Notes: a model not told the origin generated them from the sequence alone. A DNA stretch of 64,000 bases from Sinorhizobium numidicum (GCF_029892045.1 NZ_CP120367.1:2232001-2296000); one strand, 5' to 3'; shown: positions 8,530-16,229, counted from the stretch's first letter. Translations and numbers: made by a program.

Positions 8530-9438
8530 TCAAACTCGGAAAGCGGTTTCAAGCAATCCGATCTTCTTGGCACGATCGAGAAGATTCTTGACCGAAGACG
8601 GAGACCATTTCCTGCCGCCGCGCGGCGTGCGTTCATGCAGCCGCTCCAACTGAGTGGCTATGTCGCGCAGCGAGAGGTCAGGATTCGACGCCGAGATGCC
8701 GGCGACCAGGGTCATCAGCCGATCTTCTGGCGGTCGGGGAGGGGAGCGCTTGAGAAGTGCTACGTCGGCCATGTGCTCGGACACCAGCCATTTGATCGCA
8801 CGGCGGAGGCGTTCCGGCGTCCAGTCTTGCCCGCGCTGCCGCAGGACGCGAGCGATATCATCCCACGTGTGATCGGGACGCATCCGGCGTACGGTCGGAA
8901 GCCACTGGTGCGCGGTGGTCTGGATGCGTTTTCCGTAAGCCGCCTTCTGGGCGGCCGTCATACTCGCCAGGGCGTCCGGCCGGCGTTCCCGGATGGCCGG
9001 GTTTCCAGGCAGCTTCCCTTTCGCCTTCGCTGCCTGGATGCCGGCTTTCGTACGCTCGGAGATCAGAGCGCGTTCGAGCTGAGCAACAGCACCGAGCACC
9101 TGGAGTGAAAACATCCCCTGCGGTGTCGAAGTATCGATGGGGTCCCGCAGGGAGCGGAAATGCGCCCCCTTGTCGGCGAGCTGCTCGATCACCTCGAGAA
9201 GATGGGTGACCGAGCGCGCCAGGCAGTCAAGCCGGACGACGACGAGTGTTTCGCCGGCGCCGATGTCCTTCAGCAATTTTGCAAGTGCAGGGCGGGCGCG
9301 AGAGGCACCGGAGCCATGCTCGTGAATGATCAGATCGCAGCCTGCAGCGCGCAGTTCAATCTCCTGCGCTTCCGTAGTCTGCTCCTCGGTCGAGACACGC
9401 GCATATCCAATCAGGCCGCCACGAGCAGAAGATTTCAC
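8530..9438 (-). CDS. Serine recombinase (resolvase/invertase family)
   Basis: The 302-residue protein has the catalytic opening GYARVSTEEQ, with Ser16 as nucleophile, followed by the resolvase core (VVVRLDCLARS, QVLGAVAQLERALISERT). The C-terminal half, about residues 150-300, is longer than in Hin or Gin and holds two HTH-like segments (TWDDIARVLRQRGQDWTPER and SLRDIATQLERLHERTPRG). It is shorter than large serine integrases. The start is a GTG at 9438 that overlaps the TGA of the Fic gene (GTGA), so the two are translationally coupled. It may act on local sites such as the repeat at 10772-10802; that is inference. Confidence 0.88.
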   Translation of the reverse strand: MKSSARGGLIGYARVSTEEQTTEAQEIELRAAGCDLIIHEHGSGASRARPALAKLLKDIGAGETLVVVRLDCLARSVTHLLEVIEQLADKGAHFRSLRDPIDTSTPQGMFSLQVLGAVAQLERALISERTKAGIQAAKAKGKLPGNPAIRERRPDALASMTAAQKAAYGKRIQTTAHQWLPTVRRMRPDHTWDDIARVLRQRGQDWTPERLRRAIKWLVSEHMADVALLKRSPPRPPEDRLMTLVAGISASNPDLSLRDIATQLERLHERTPRGGRKWSPSSVKNLLDRAKKIGLLETAFRV

Positions 9439-10523
9439 GGGCGAGTTCCGGTCAGGAGCTCAAGAAGCGCGGGATTGATATACAGGTTTTCGCGACCGGC
9501 CTTCATCTCCGCCAGAATTCCGGCGTCGACGAGGGCCTTCAGGTAAACTGCCGCGGCCTGTCGCTTGGCGATGCCGGCTGACACGACGTCGGCGATCCGG
9601 CAATAGGGATTGACGAAGATCACTTCTGCCAGCTCGCGCGAATAGATCTTCGGCAAGTCGCGGCGCATCCGGGCGCCCGTCTCACCGAGCAGATCGCGGA
9701 TTGCGTGGATCTTCCTGTTCGACCATTCTGCCGTCTCTCTGATTGCCTCGAGCATGTAGAGGATCCACGTTTCCCAGGCATCCTCCGTGGTCACTCTAAG
9801 CAGCCTGTCGTAATAGGCACTCTTATTGCCGATGATGTAGCGGCTGAGATACAGCACGGGGATGTCCAGCAGGCCCTTGTCGACGAGATAAAGTAGATTG
9901 AGAACGCGTCCAGTCCTGCCATTACCATCGGTGAAGGGGTGAATGGCCTCGAACTGGTAGTGCATGACTGCTAGGCGGACTAGCGGATCGATTTCTTCGG
10001 CCTCGTGAATGTAGCGCTCCCAATTCGAAAGCTTGTCCTTCAGGAGGTCGCGTCCTTCGGGAGGGGTGTAAATGACTTCCGCAGTCGCTTCGTTGTAGAG
10101 CGCGGTCCCCGGTGTGGCTCGTATATCGAGGTCAATACCCTTGATCGTCCGGCACACTTCGACTGCCATTGCGGTGGAGACCGGCCGCTCCTTTAGCATC
10201 CGGAATCCCTGGTGCAACGCTGTGCGATAGCGCAGAGCTTCCTTCGTGGCGGCGTCGGGAGGATTTCCGTCCTCGCCGGCGAAGCGAAACAGCCGATCGG
10301 TCGTCGTGACGATATTCTCGATTTCAGAGCTCGCCTGCGCTTCGAGCAAGGGAATCGAATTGATCAGCACCGACTGGTTCGGGATCAACTCGCCAGAAAC
10401 TTTGAGCCCTGCCAGAGCGGCCCGCGCGGCTATGCAGGCTTTGAGGACGGCTTTCGTCTCGACATCCTCTTTCGGCGGCAACGGTGGTAGATCATTATAG
10501 GGTCGGTCCGGCCGGAACGGCAT
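9435..10523 (-). CDS. Fic-domain protein with N-terminal autoinhibitory motif
   Basis: The 362-residue protein has the full Fic catalytic motif HPFTDGNGRTGR (residues 195-206), whose His is needed for AMP transfer to target hydroxyls. The SSEIEN at 65-70 fits the (S/T)xxxE(G/N) inhibitory helix of class II Fic proteins, which blocks the ATP site until relieved. A C-terminal winged-helix-like region (residues about 300-355) may bind DNA. The start at 10523 is preceded by AAGGAAG, and FRPDRPYNDLPPLPP is the usual family opening; a longer frame to 10670 was rejected. Its stop overlaps the recombinase start, an operon arrangement common on mobile DNA. Confidence 0.9.
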   Translation of the reverse strand: MPFRPDRPYNDLPPLPPKEDVETKAVLKACIAARAALAGLKVSGELIPNQSVLINSIPLLEAQASSEIENIVTTTDRLFRFAGEDGNPPDAATKEALRYRTALHQGFRMLKERPVSTAMAVEVCRTIKGIDLDIRATPGTALYNEATAEVIYTPPEGRDLLKDKLSNWERYIHEAEEIDPLVRLAVMHYQFEAIHPFTDGNGRTGRVLNLLYLVDKGLLDIPVLYLSRYIIGNKSAYYDRLLRVTTEDAWETWILYMLEAIRETAEWSNRKIHAIRDLLGETGARMRRDLPKIYSRELAEVIFVNPYCRIADVVSAGIAKRQAAAVYLKALVDAGILAEMKAGRENLYINPALLELLTGTRP

Positions 10524-10771
10524 TCTGAAGCTTCCTTTTCCGGTCGATGGGATCTCCGGATATGTCGACGGCGACGACACGTCGCCAAAATCGTGTCGAT
10601 AGAATCGGAATTTATCGACATATCGTGTCGCTGGCAACCGGGCCTGTTCAATTTCAGGGGATGTAGGCAAACGATCGTTTGTGAACGTCTCTAGAGGCGG
10701 GTCCGGTGGCGGTGACGGACGGAAAAGCCGGCGTTTCCGCGGCTGTTGCCCAACGAGGTGAGCGCTTGTGG

Positions 10772-10802
10772 CACTATCGATACTTGAAACCTATCGATAG
10801 TG
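10772..10802. promoter_or_regulatory. Perfect 11-bp inverted repeat
   Basis: CACTATCGATA and TATCGATAGTG flank 9 bp. A Shine-Dalgarno-like GAGGAG and an ATG at 10816 follow, but that frame closes after 8 codons. The repeat may be an operator for a gene lost downstream, or a recombination site for the nearby serine recombinase. The rest of 10524-11050 holds no gene; several TCGATA/TATCGA words near 10590-10625 are further palindrome fragments. Confidence 0.5.
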
Positions 10803-11050
10803 AGGAGCGCGGAAAATGGGTGTCTGGGTGACGGAAATTTGAGCCAAGTTAGTTTCCGTGTCCAGCATTTAAGACGTTAATTCACATGGTTAATGAATCT
10901 TTGTAGCCGCCTGCAGAACGTTTGAAGGTGATTGGGACGGGGAGCGGATGCTGGCCTCGATCCACCGGTTCATCTTGCTGGAGGGGTGTTATTGCAGCGC
11001 CAGATTCTGTAAGAGCGTGCGATCAGACTACCAACCAGGTACACTTTCGT

Positions 11051-12409
11051 ATGGCGCTGCACAAAGACGAGATTCTGAACTCCCTTGCTGCTACTGCTAA
11101 TGTCGCTCAGTTTGTGGCCTTCCGCCCTTTGGGAGGGCGTCTGGTTCAGAGTTATTGCAGGATTGCCGGTTTTGAAGAAAACCACCGATTTCAAGACTCC
11201 AAGCAAGCGGTGGAAGCCCTCTTAGGTCGCAGTTCCGACCGAATGGTCAACGTTCGGAGTTACGAGCCTAACAGCCCCCGCAGCAGAGAGTTTGTATATG
11301 GTTTACGGACGGTCGAAGAGACTTTGGCAGTCCTCGACCGCTTGGCGGCGGAGGATCTCCACCTCATTGTAAATGAGACCATAGACATTCATGACGGCGG
11401 CGTATCCGGGGTCGTACAGGGCCAACTGATTGAGTTTGCTCCAGACGACACGCCACGCTGTGTGGAAAAACCAGGGGCTGCATCACTGCCTCTCGCGTTT
11501 GGACTGAACATCCTCAACACAGTTTATGGGTTTTCCGCAGAACTCTCGTTTGCGCAAGGCTCCCGCGTTGAATTCAGCATCCATCCTAAGCCGCGTGGCT
11601 ACCATCAACGCCATACCATTGTATGGGAACTTGAACGCGATGCGCCAAGATTCCTTCCCGCTGCACTAACCTGGCCGAACCGGTTTAGTCGCCATTTAGG
11701 GGACAAGGTCTTTGGCCTTCTCGTCGCCAACGCATTAGGAGTTCCCGTGCCCCGAACGACGGTGATTGGCAGGCGTACGGCTCCCTTCTCTTTCGGAAGA
11801 GACACGGGATCGTCAGAAGTCTGGACGCGGACTGCGCCCACGGAGCCGCAGCCAGGGCTTTACACGACCGTCAAGGGATGGTTGGATCCGTTCGCACTAC
11901 TGTCGTCGGAGGATCCCGACGGGTCAAATATTCGTTCGGTGATTTGCCAGTCAGCTGTACGAGCCGAGTTTTCCGGCGCGGCGGTAACCGGCCCGAACGG
12001 GCAAATCATCATCGAGGGGCGCCGAGGGGAAGGGGACCAATTCATGCTTGGTCTCCAATTGCCGGAAACCTTGCCGTCCTTCGTGGTCGAGAATGTTTCA
12101 GCCATCTATGCTGTTCTAGCAAGCCGCCTCGGTCCTGTACGGTTTGAATGGGTGCACGATGGCGATATCGTTTGGATCGTCCAACTGCATTGTGGCGGGA
12201 CGGGTACGACCGCGGACGTCATCGTTCCTGGCGACGCCGACACGTGGGTAGATTTCGAAAGCTCTGCCGGATTGGACAAGTTGCGCAGTTTGTTGGCATC
12301 CCTGCCCCCAGGGCAGGGCATTCTGGTAGTCGGCCGTGTTGGACTTACAAGCCACGTTGCGGACTTGCTCCGAAAGGCAAATCGGCCGTCCAAGCTCAAA
12401 AGCGTCTAA
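11051..12409 (+). CDS. 452-aa protein of unknown function, possible ATP-grasp/PEP-synthase-like fold
   Basis: I do not recognise the family. The ATG at 11051 follows an AGG-containing leader; an upstream start at 10922 gives an unlikely N-terminus. No signal peptide or membrane segment is visible. The C-terminal half has SGAAVTGPNGQIIIEGRRGE followed later by GPVRFEWVHDGDIVWIVQLH. That spacing resembles the nucleotide-binding domain of PEP synthase/PPDK-type ATP-grasp proteins, where a Glu next to the final strand binds metal and a Gln-containing strand ends the domain; this is a weak analogy. It is the first gene of a rightward pair with the HD phosphohydrolase, facing the leftward kinase-PurA fusion pair, so a role in the same nucleotide-related system is likely. 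Confidence 0.6.
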   Translation: MALHKDEILNSLAATANVAQFVAFRPLGGRLVQSYCRIAGFEENHRFQDSKQAVEALLGRSSDRMVNVRSYEPNSPRSREFVYGLRTVEETLAVLDRLAAEDLHLIVNETIDIHDGGVSGVVQGQLIEFAPDDTPRCVEKPGAASLPLAFGLNILNTVYGFSAELSFAQGSRVEFSIHPKPRGYHQRHTIVWELERDAPRFLPAALTWPNRFSRHLGDKVFGLLVANALGVPVPRTTVIGRRTAPFSFGRDTGSSEVWTRTAPTEPQPGLYTTVKGWLDPFALLSSEDPDGSNIRSVICQSAVRAEFSGAAVTGPNGQIIIEGRRGEGDQFMLGLQLPETLPSFVVENVSAIYAVLASRLGPVRFEWVHDGDIVWIVQLHCGGTGTTADVIVPGDADTWVDFESSAGLDKLRSLLASLPPGQGILVVGRVGLTSHVADLLRKANRPSKLKSV

Positions 12410-12471
12410 CTGCTCCGGCATGTAGGAGAGACGGCTGGCTCTCACGAGCATTTCGTTAACGTTGGCTCTTT

Positions 12472-12565
12472 GTTTTTTGCGTGGATGGCAAAAAACATGG
12501 GTGGCGTTGGCGCGCAGGCTCGCATAGCAAATTCCTGTTGCTGCTTGCGGTTTTGCCCCACCCAT
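12472..12565 (+). promoter_or_regulatory. Structured leader upstream of the HD phosphohydrolase gene
   Basis: A perfect hairpin, GTTTTTTGC with GCAAAAAAC around 7 bp (12472-12496), is followed by a second pairing of ATGGGTGG (12497-12504) with CCACCCAT (12558-12565). The 210-bp gap is otherwise non-coding. It could be a terminator/attenuator between the two genes or a regulatory RNA leader. Confidence 0.35.
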
Positions 12566-12619
12566 ATGAATATCCCGCTCAGATAGCAGTACGGAAATGA
12601 TTCGCCCTAGGATGTGTCG

Positions 12620-13168
12620 ATGAACGTTCAAGTCGCTGTCAAGATGAAATCAGGGCCGAGCATCATGCTCGCAAGCGGTACCTGGTTCGATCTCCTTGAT
12701 CCGTGGCATAGCCACTTCACCATAGAAGACATCGCTCAGGGCCTTTCAAACATATGTCGCTACGCCGGCCAGTGTAGGGATTTCTATTCGGTTGCAGAAC
12801 ATTCCTTGCATGTCTGTGATACGATAGAAGAGTTCAAACTCGAGGCATTGCTGCATGATGCCGCGGAAGCGTTCATTGGCGATATTACGAGGCCGCTCAA
12901 ACAACTCCTTCCGGAGTATAAAGCCATCGAAGCTAACGTCGAAGCTGCGATTTACAGCCGTTTTGGCCTCAATCAGATGGCTACCCCTCACGTTAAGCTG
13001 GCAGATTTGCGCGTTTTGGCTGCCGAGCAATCGCAACTCATGCCTGTCGGGACCGACTACTGGGCCGCACAGTCCGATGTTCGTCCCGCACCCGTCACGG
13101 TAGAGTTTCTCTCCCCCTCCAACGCGCGCGATCGCTTTCTCGCCAAATTCCATGAGTTAACCTGTTGA
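12620..13168 (+). CDS. HD-domain phosphohydrolase (small phage-type nucleotide phosphohydrolase)
   Basis: The 182-residue protein has the ordered HD-domain metal ligands: His61 in FYSVAEHS, His79-Asp80 in LLHDAAEAFIGD, and Asp129 in LADLR. The N-terminus (FDLLDPWHSHFTIEDIAQGL, then CRYAGQCRDFYSVAEH) is that of the small HD proteins common in phages and plasmids and related to YfbR 5'-deoxynucleotidase. The dATP triphosphohydrolase DatZ of phages with 2-aminoadenine DNA is also a small HD enzyme. The ATG at 12620 has AGGA at 7 bp; the GTG at 12614 is too close. Its company with a PurA/PurZ-like synthetase makes a (d)NTP or (d)NMP substrate the best guess. Confidence 0.85.
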   Translation: MNVQVAVKMKSGPSIMLASGTWFDLLDPWHSHFTIEDIAQGLSNICRYAGQCRDFYSVAEHSLHVCDTIEEFKLEALLHDAAEAFIGDITRPLKQLLPEYKAIEANVEAAIYSRFGLNQMATPHVKLADLRVLAAEQSQLMPVGTDYWAAQSDVRPAPVTVEFLSPSNARDRFLAKFHELTC

Positions 13169-13172
13169 GGGC

Positions 13173-13198
13173 GCTGCACGAGCCCATGTTCGTGCAGC
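13173..13198. terminator. Bidirectional terminator between convergent genes
   Basis: Perfect 9-bp arms GCTGCACGA and TCGTGCAGC around 8 bp lie in the 51-bp gap between the HD gene and the convergent DUF7002-like gene. TTTCC follows on the plus strand. Confidence 0.6.
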
Positions 13199-13219
13199 TT
13201 TCCACCTCGTGGCGAGGAC

Positions 13220-13915
13220 TTACTCGTGCGGCCCGTCATCGAGGTCTGCTCCAGGGCGGCGCCACAGCTCAATCAATTGTCCGTTCGCAATGCGGTGAGC
13301 TGATATCAAATGGTCCATGATATCGTGGACACCATATGGCACCGTCAATTCCACTAGTGTGTCTTCGACCGCGCGCGTTTTCCGTCGCTCGGCGAAGGGG
13401 TAATCTGCGATCGGAAGGAATGTACCCTGGCCGCGAGGCTGAGGGTTCATAATAGTCGAACCGCTGTTTATTGGGCTGAGCAAGATATTGTTCTGGTGCG
13501 CACCCACAAGCGAAGCGGTATCTAGTGTAAGGATGGTTTGTGGATAGTCGCGGTATGCCTTGGCCTTTAGCAACCTCCACAAACGCTTCTTGTGAAGCCA
13601 GAAGAATGTCTTTCCGTTGAGCGTGCGATACCATTGTTCTGGACTCAGCCCGTCCTGTAGGCACTTTTCTAGAGCGCTATCCGTCATGGGCTTGTTGTCG
13701 CGGATTACCGTATTTGGCAGACCGTTCTTTGAAATTGTCACGCTTTCAGGGCGGCGTTGGGCTTCGATTTCCAAGCGTCGCGCGCCGTTGATTTCGTAGA
13801 GGTCAAGGAGTGCCGTGGCGCTCAATAGGCCACGCTCCTGTATAGAGGGAAACGCGCCATCCTCGGCCATATGGAAGAGCCGCGGGTACGTCTGCAGTAG
13901 AAGGTCAATTTCCAT
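13220..13915 (-). CDS. DUF7002-like protein (231 aa), possible DarT/ART-like fold
   Basis: The protein opens with LLLQTYPRLFHMAEDGAFPS, followed by ERGLLSATALLDLY. This H-x...-xGL layout is shared with DUF4433/DarT-type ADP-ribosyltransferases and with the uncharacterised DUF7002 family. Later segments VIRDNKPMTD, WYRTLNGKTFFWL and NNILLSPINSGSTI fit what I recall of DUF7002. No signal peptide or membrane segment is present. The ATG at 13915 lies 8 bp after the stop of the kinase-PurA fusion gene, so the two form one leftward operon. A role acting on nucleotides or nucleic acid bases fits the context but is not shown by the sequence. Confidence 0.65.
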   Translation of the reverse strand: MEIDLLLQTYPRLFHMAEDGAFPSIQERGLLSATALLDLYEINGARRLEIEAQRRPESVTISKNGLPNTVIRDNKPMTDSALEKCLQDGLSPEQWYRTLNGKTFFWLHKKRLWRLLKAKAYRDYPQTILTLDTASLVGAHQNNILLSPINSGSTIMNPQPRGQGTFLPIADYPFAERRKTRAVEDTLVELTVPYGVHDIMDHLISAHRIANGQLIELWRRPGADLDDGPHE

Positions 13916-13923
13916 TTTCAGTC

Positions 13924-15519
13924 TTAGCTTTCTCTCCGGTCGATCACGATCGCATCTGGCCCGAAATCTTTCGTAATCCAAGTTACCCTGGCACCGGTGA
14001 CACGCTCGAGGTCCTGAACAAATGACTTGGTCTCGGCAGTCAGCATGGCATACTCCGCCACGGTCTTGTTTGAAGCGTCGATGTAATCAGCGAACGTAAG
14101 CGCGATATCGGTTGCTCCATTCAGGACTGCGGACCGTCGTGCTTGCTCCCAATCGAATTCTCCGATGCGCCTCTTTTTGCCTGACACGGTGCCTACTTCT
14201 GTTCCGGTGATATCCTCTTCCGGAACGCCGCTTCGCTTAGCGATGGTCGCAAAATTAATTTCGTTCATCATCGGGCCAGAATTTCCACCCACTCGAATAG
14301 GGTACGTTCTAGTTACCATGATCACGCGGCGCACCCTTGATGGAGCGATGCCGGCGTCCGCCAAGCATCCTGACGCGGTCGTTTCTCTGGATGTGACATA
14401 CGGGTAATGACCATGATGGATGCTCAGATCTGTGCCCTGAGTCCCTTCGAGCAGAATGCGGTCGCCGCGCCGGTAGGCCTTTTCGAGCTCGACCTTCGTG
14501 CATCGGACAAACTGCTTGAATTCCGGTATATCTTGAGCGAGGCGAACCGGCGCATCGAAGTGAACCTTGTCTCCACGCCCGAGTATCTTCCTCGCAGTTG
14601 CCACACCGACCCCCTTCTTCGTTGAGCCAATTGCCTCAAGGCTTCCCATTTCGACCTTGACGTCCTCGTCCTCGATAACAATGGCCTGGGGATCGATTGA
14701 CAGTCGGTCTCCTGTAAGGCTCAGATCGGTGATCTCCTTGAGGACCTGATTAACGGAAAGTGTGGCGCCTGCACCAATCAGGAGCTTCGCCTCGGGATTT
14801 GATTGCGTTCCTGAAGGAAGCTGAATGTAGTCGTATTTCGGAAAGGAAACTTTATGCCCGGCGTTCGGTCCGCCCACGCGCATAAGAACCTGGTAGTCTT
14901 TTGCGATGTGGGCGCAGATGTTGCCTTTCCCCTCACTGCCGAATTGTGCACCGACGAGAACATCTACGAGCTGTGGTACTCCTTCCGGGAAGAGCTTTAG
15001 TCCGCTTGCTGCAAGCGCAAGCAGAGAAGCTGGGCTATTTCTGTGCGCATCCAAAACACGATCGGCTTTTGTGGCCAGGTCTTCAATGTTTCGTTCCGTC
15101 CCGTGAACACGCGCCTCATCGTAGCTTGCGAATTCTTGCAACTCAGCATGGCGCTCCTGGTAGCGTTTTCGGAGAATGCCGATCGGAGCTGTAAGATGAA
15201 TATGAATGACCTCATTTTCGAACCTGTGCCGAAAATGCTGTACCTGTTCCATTGTTCTAACGGCATCGATCAGCCAAATCGATTTTCCTAAATTGCCACC
15301 CGCGAGCGCCAAGAACTCTTCAAGTACCCAGCGGCCCGATGTCTCCTTGTCGAGGTCCAATCCCAGCTGAATTAGAGTTTCGCGATCTGCGTCAGGGCTC
15401 CGCTGCAACAGAAGCTGTCTCGTTGATACCTTCCTGGCGCCGAAACGCGCTTCGAACTCTTTAACCAAGGCTGATTTTCCAACTGAGATGGGCCCGGAGA
15501 TCAAAAATATCGTGCACAT
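13924..15519 (-). CDS. P-loop nucleotide kinase fused to a short PurA/PurZ-like adenylosuccinate synthetase
   Basis: The 531-residue protein has two parts. Residues 1 to about 180 form a P-loop kinase with Walker A GPISVGKSA (9-17), a dNMP/guanylate-kinase-like layout and no other known domain. Residues about 185-531 are an adenylosuccinate synthetase of the short kind (about 345 residues, versus about 430 in bacterial PurA). GGPNAGH (216-222) supplies the catalytic His; LLEGTQGTDLSIHHGHYPYV (357-376) and SGKKRRIGEFD (446-456) match IMP/GTP and aspartate-binding regions. The first loop reads GSEGKG (194-199) where PurA has GDEGKG, so the catalytic Asp is Ser, as I recall for phage PurZ, which joins aspartate to dGMP. 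It is coupled to the DUF7002-like gene and faces the HD phosphohydrolase gene. Confidence 0.88.
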   Translation of the reverse strand: MCTIFLISGPISVGKSALVKEFEARFGARKVSTRQLLLQRSPDADRETLIQLGLDLDKETSGRWVLEEFLALAGGNLGKSIWLIDAVRTMEQVQHFRHRFENEVIHIHLTAPIGILRKRYQERHAELQEFASYDEARVHGTERNIEDLATKADRVLDAHRNSPASLLALAASGLKLFPEGVPQLVDVLVGAQFGSEGKGNICAHIAKDYQVLMRVGGPNAGHKVSFPKYDYIQLPSGTQSNPEAKLLIGAGATLSVNQVLKEITDLSLTGDRLSIDPQAIVIEDEDVKVEMGSLEAIGSTKKGVGVATARKILGRGDKVHFDAPVRLAQDIPEFKQFVRCTKVELEKAYRRGDRILLEGTQGTDLSIHHGHYPYVTSRETTASGCLADAGIAPSRVRRVIMVTRTYPIRVGGNSGPMMNEINFATIAKRSGVPEEDITGTEVGTVSGKKRRIGEFDWEQARRSAVLNGATDIALTFADYIDASNKTVAEYAMLTAETKSFVQDLERVTGARVTWITKDFGPDAIVIDRRES

Positions 15520-15523
15520 GAAA

Positions 15524-15658
15524 CTACCCTGACGATTGAACGGAAGCCATTCTCCCAGTTGACTTTAGTAAATCGTGATTCGTGTAGAAGTTGAAGGGGT
15601 TCTCGTCGTGTTCGGAGGCCGTCGCCATGCGGAGCGCACCGTGCAAGTACCCGTCCAT
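15524..15658 (-). CDS. Possible 44-aa ORF upstream of the kinase-PurA fusion
   Basis: A frame beginning MDGYLHGALRMATASEHDEN ends 4 bp before the start codon of the fusion gene, close enough for translational coupling. Its frame stays open upstream without an ATG, and no clear RBS is visible, so it may be the tail of a longer decayed gene. No family recognised. Confidence 0.25.
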   Translation of the reverse strand: MDGYLHGALRMATASEHDENPFNFYTNHDLLKSTGRMASVQSSG

Positions 15659-15788
15659 GACCAGTCTTGCCACGCTTTTTACTACCAGTCGCGTCCAGGC
15701 ATTGCCAATGAGCGTGTTGGCCCGAGAACCGAAACAACTTCGGTCGGCCGATCCAGGTCTTCCTCCAGCGACGAGGGAGGCAGCGTTC

Positions 15789-15842
15789 CCATGATCCCGC
15801 CCCCGTCGATCCAAGGAGTTCGGCGGGCAGGCGGGATCATGG
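15789..15842. repeat. Perfect 13-bp inverted repeat with 28-bp loop
   Basis: CCATGATCCCGCC and GGCGGGATCATGG pair perfectly. The repeat lies between the DUF2188 gene and the kinase-PurA operon on the same strand, so it may be a terminator for DUF2188 or an operator for the operon. There is no T-run on either side. Confidence 0.45.
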
Positions 15843-15869
15843 AGAGAGGGCAATCGGCAGCCACGCTCC

Positions 15870-16094
15870 TTAGCCCTTAGGCGGGAACGGATCGCGCCCG
15901 TAGGAGTTCTTGTCACGAATACGTCCGTTGGGACGATGGATGACGACCTCGCTCTGCTGGTTAATGGCGATCTCCCGCGCCGCCCGCTCAGCCTCGGCCT
16001 GAGTCGGATGGGTCGAAGTCACCCTTTGATTTCCGGCGCCGCGCACGGCCCAATCGTCGCCGTGAGGCACTACGTGCTGATTCTTTCCTGCCAT
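15870..16094 (-). CDS. DUF2188-family small protein
   Basis: The 74-residue protein starts MAGKNQHVVPHGDDWAVRGA, with AGGAG 7 bp before the ATG. The VVPHGDDWAVRGAGNQR segment and the AEAERAAREIAINQQSEVVI helix-strand end with HRPNGRIRDKNSYGRDPFPP, which matches the DUF2188 pattern of a small beta-beta-alpha-beta protein carrying a conserved GRIRxxNSYG-type tail. Function unknown. Such genes are often found on plasmids and islands. It is divergent from the XRE gene, and the repeated motifs at 16143-16229 lie in the shared gap and may control both. Confidence 0.75.
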   Translation of the reverse strand: MAGKNQHVVPHGDDWAVRGAGNQRVTSTHPTQAEAERAAREIAINQQSEVVIHRPNGRIRDKNSYGRDPFPPKG

Positions 16095-16142
16095 TTATCA
16101 ACTCCTGATTCCTTGACCTGATTCTCAAATCGTAATATCTTT

Positions 16143-16229
16143 CTATACGCTCTGTCATAGGCGGAGCCCAAGAAAAGGCCCCTTAGGGCCTATACGATCT
16201 GTAATAGGAAACATATACGAATCGTCATG
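16143..16229. promoter_or_regulatory. Three repeated motifs in the divergent DUF2188/XRE gap
   Basis: CTATACGCTCTGTCATAGG (16143-16161) and CTATACGATCTGTAATAGG (16190-16208) agree at 17 of 19 positions. A third, weaker copy TATACGN4GTCATG (16214-16229) covers the XRE start codon. A short hairpin AGGCCC/GGGCCT lies between the first two. This layout fits operators for the XRE repressor encoded next to them. Confidence 0.55.

Noticed and set aside
10816..10842. Eight-codon frame after the 11-bp palindrome
   Set aside because: It has a good RBS but closes at once; treated as the scar of a lost gene rather than as a gene.
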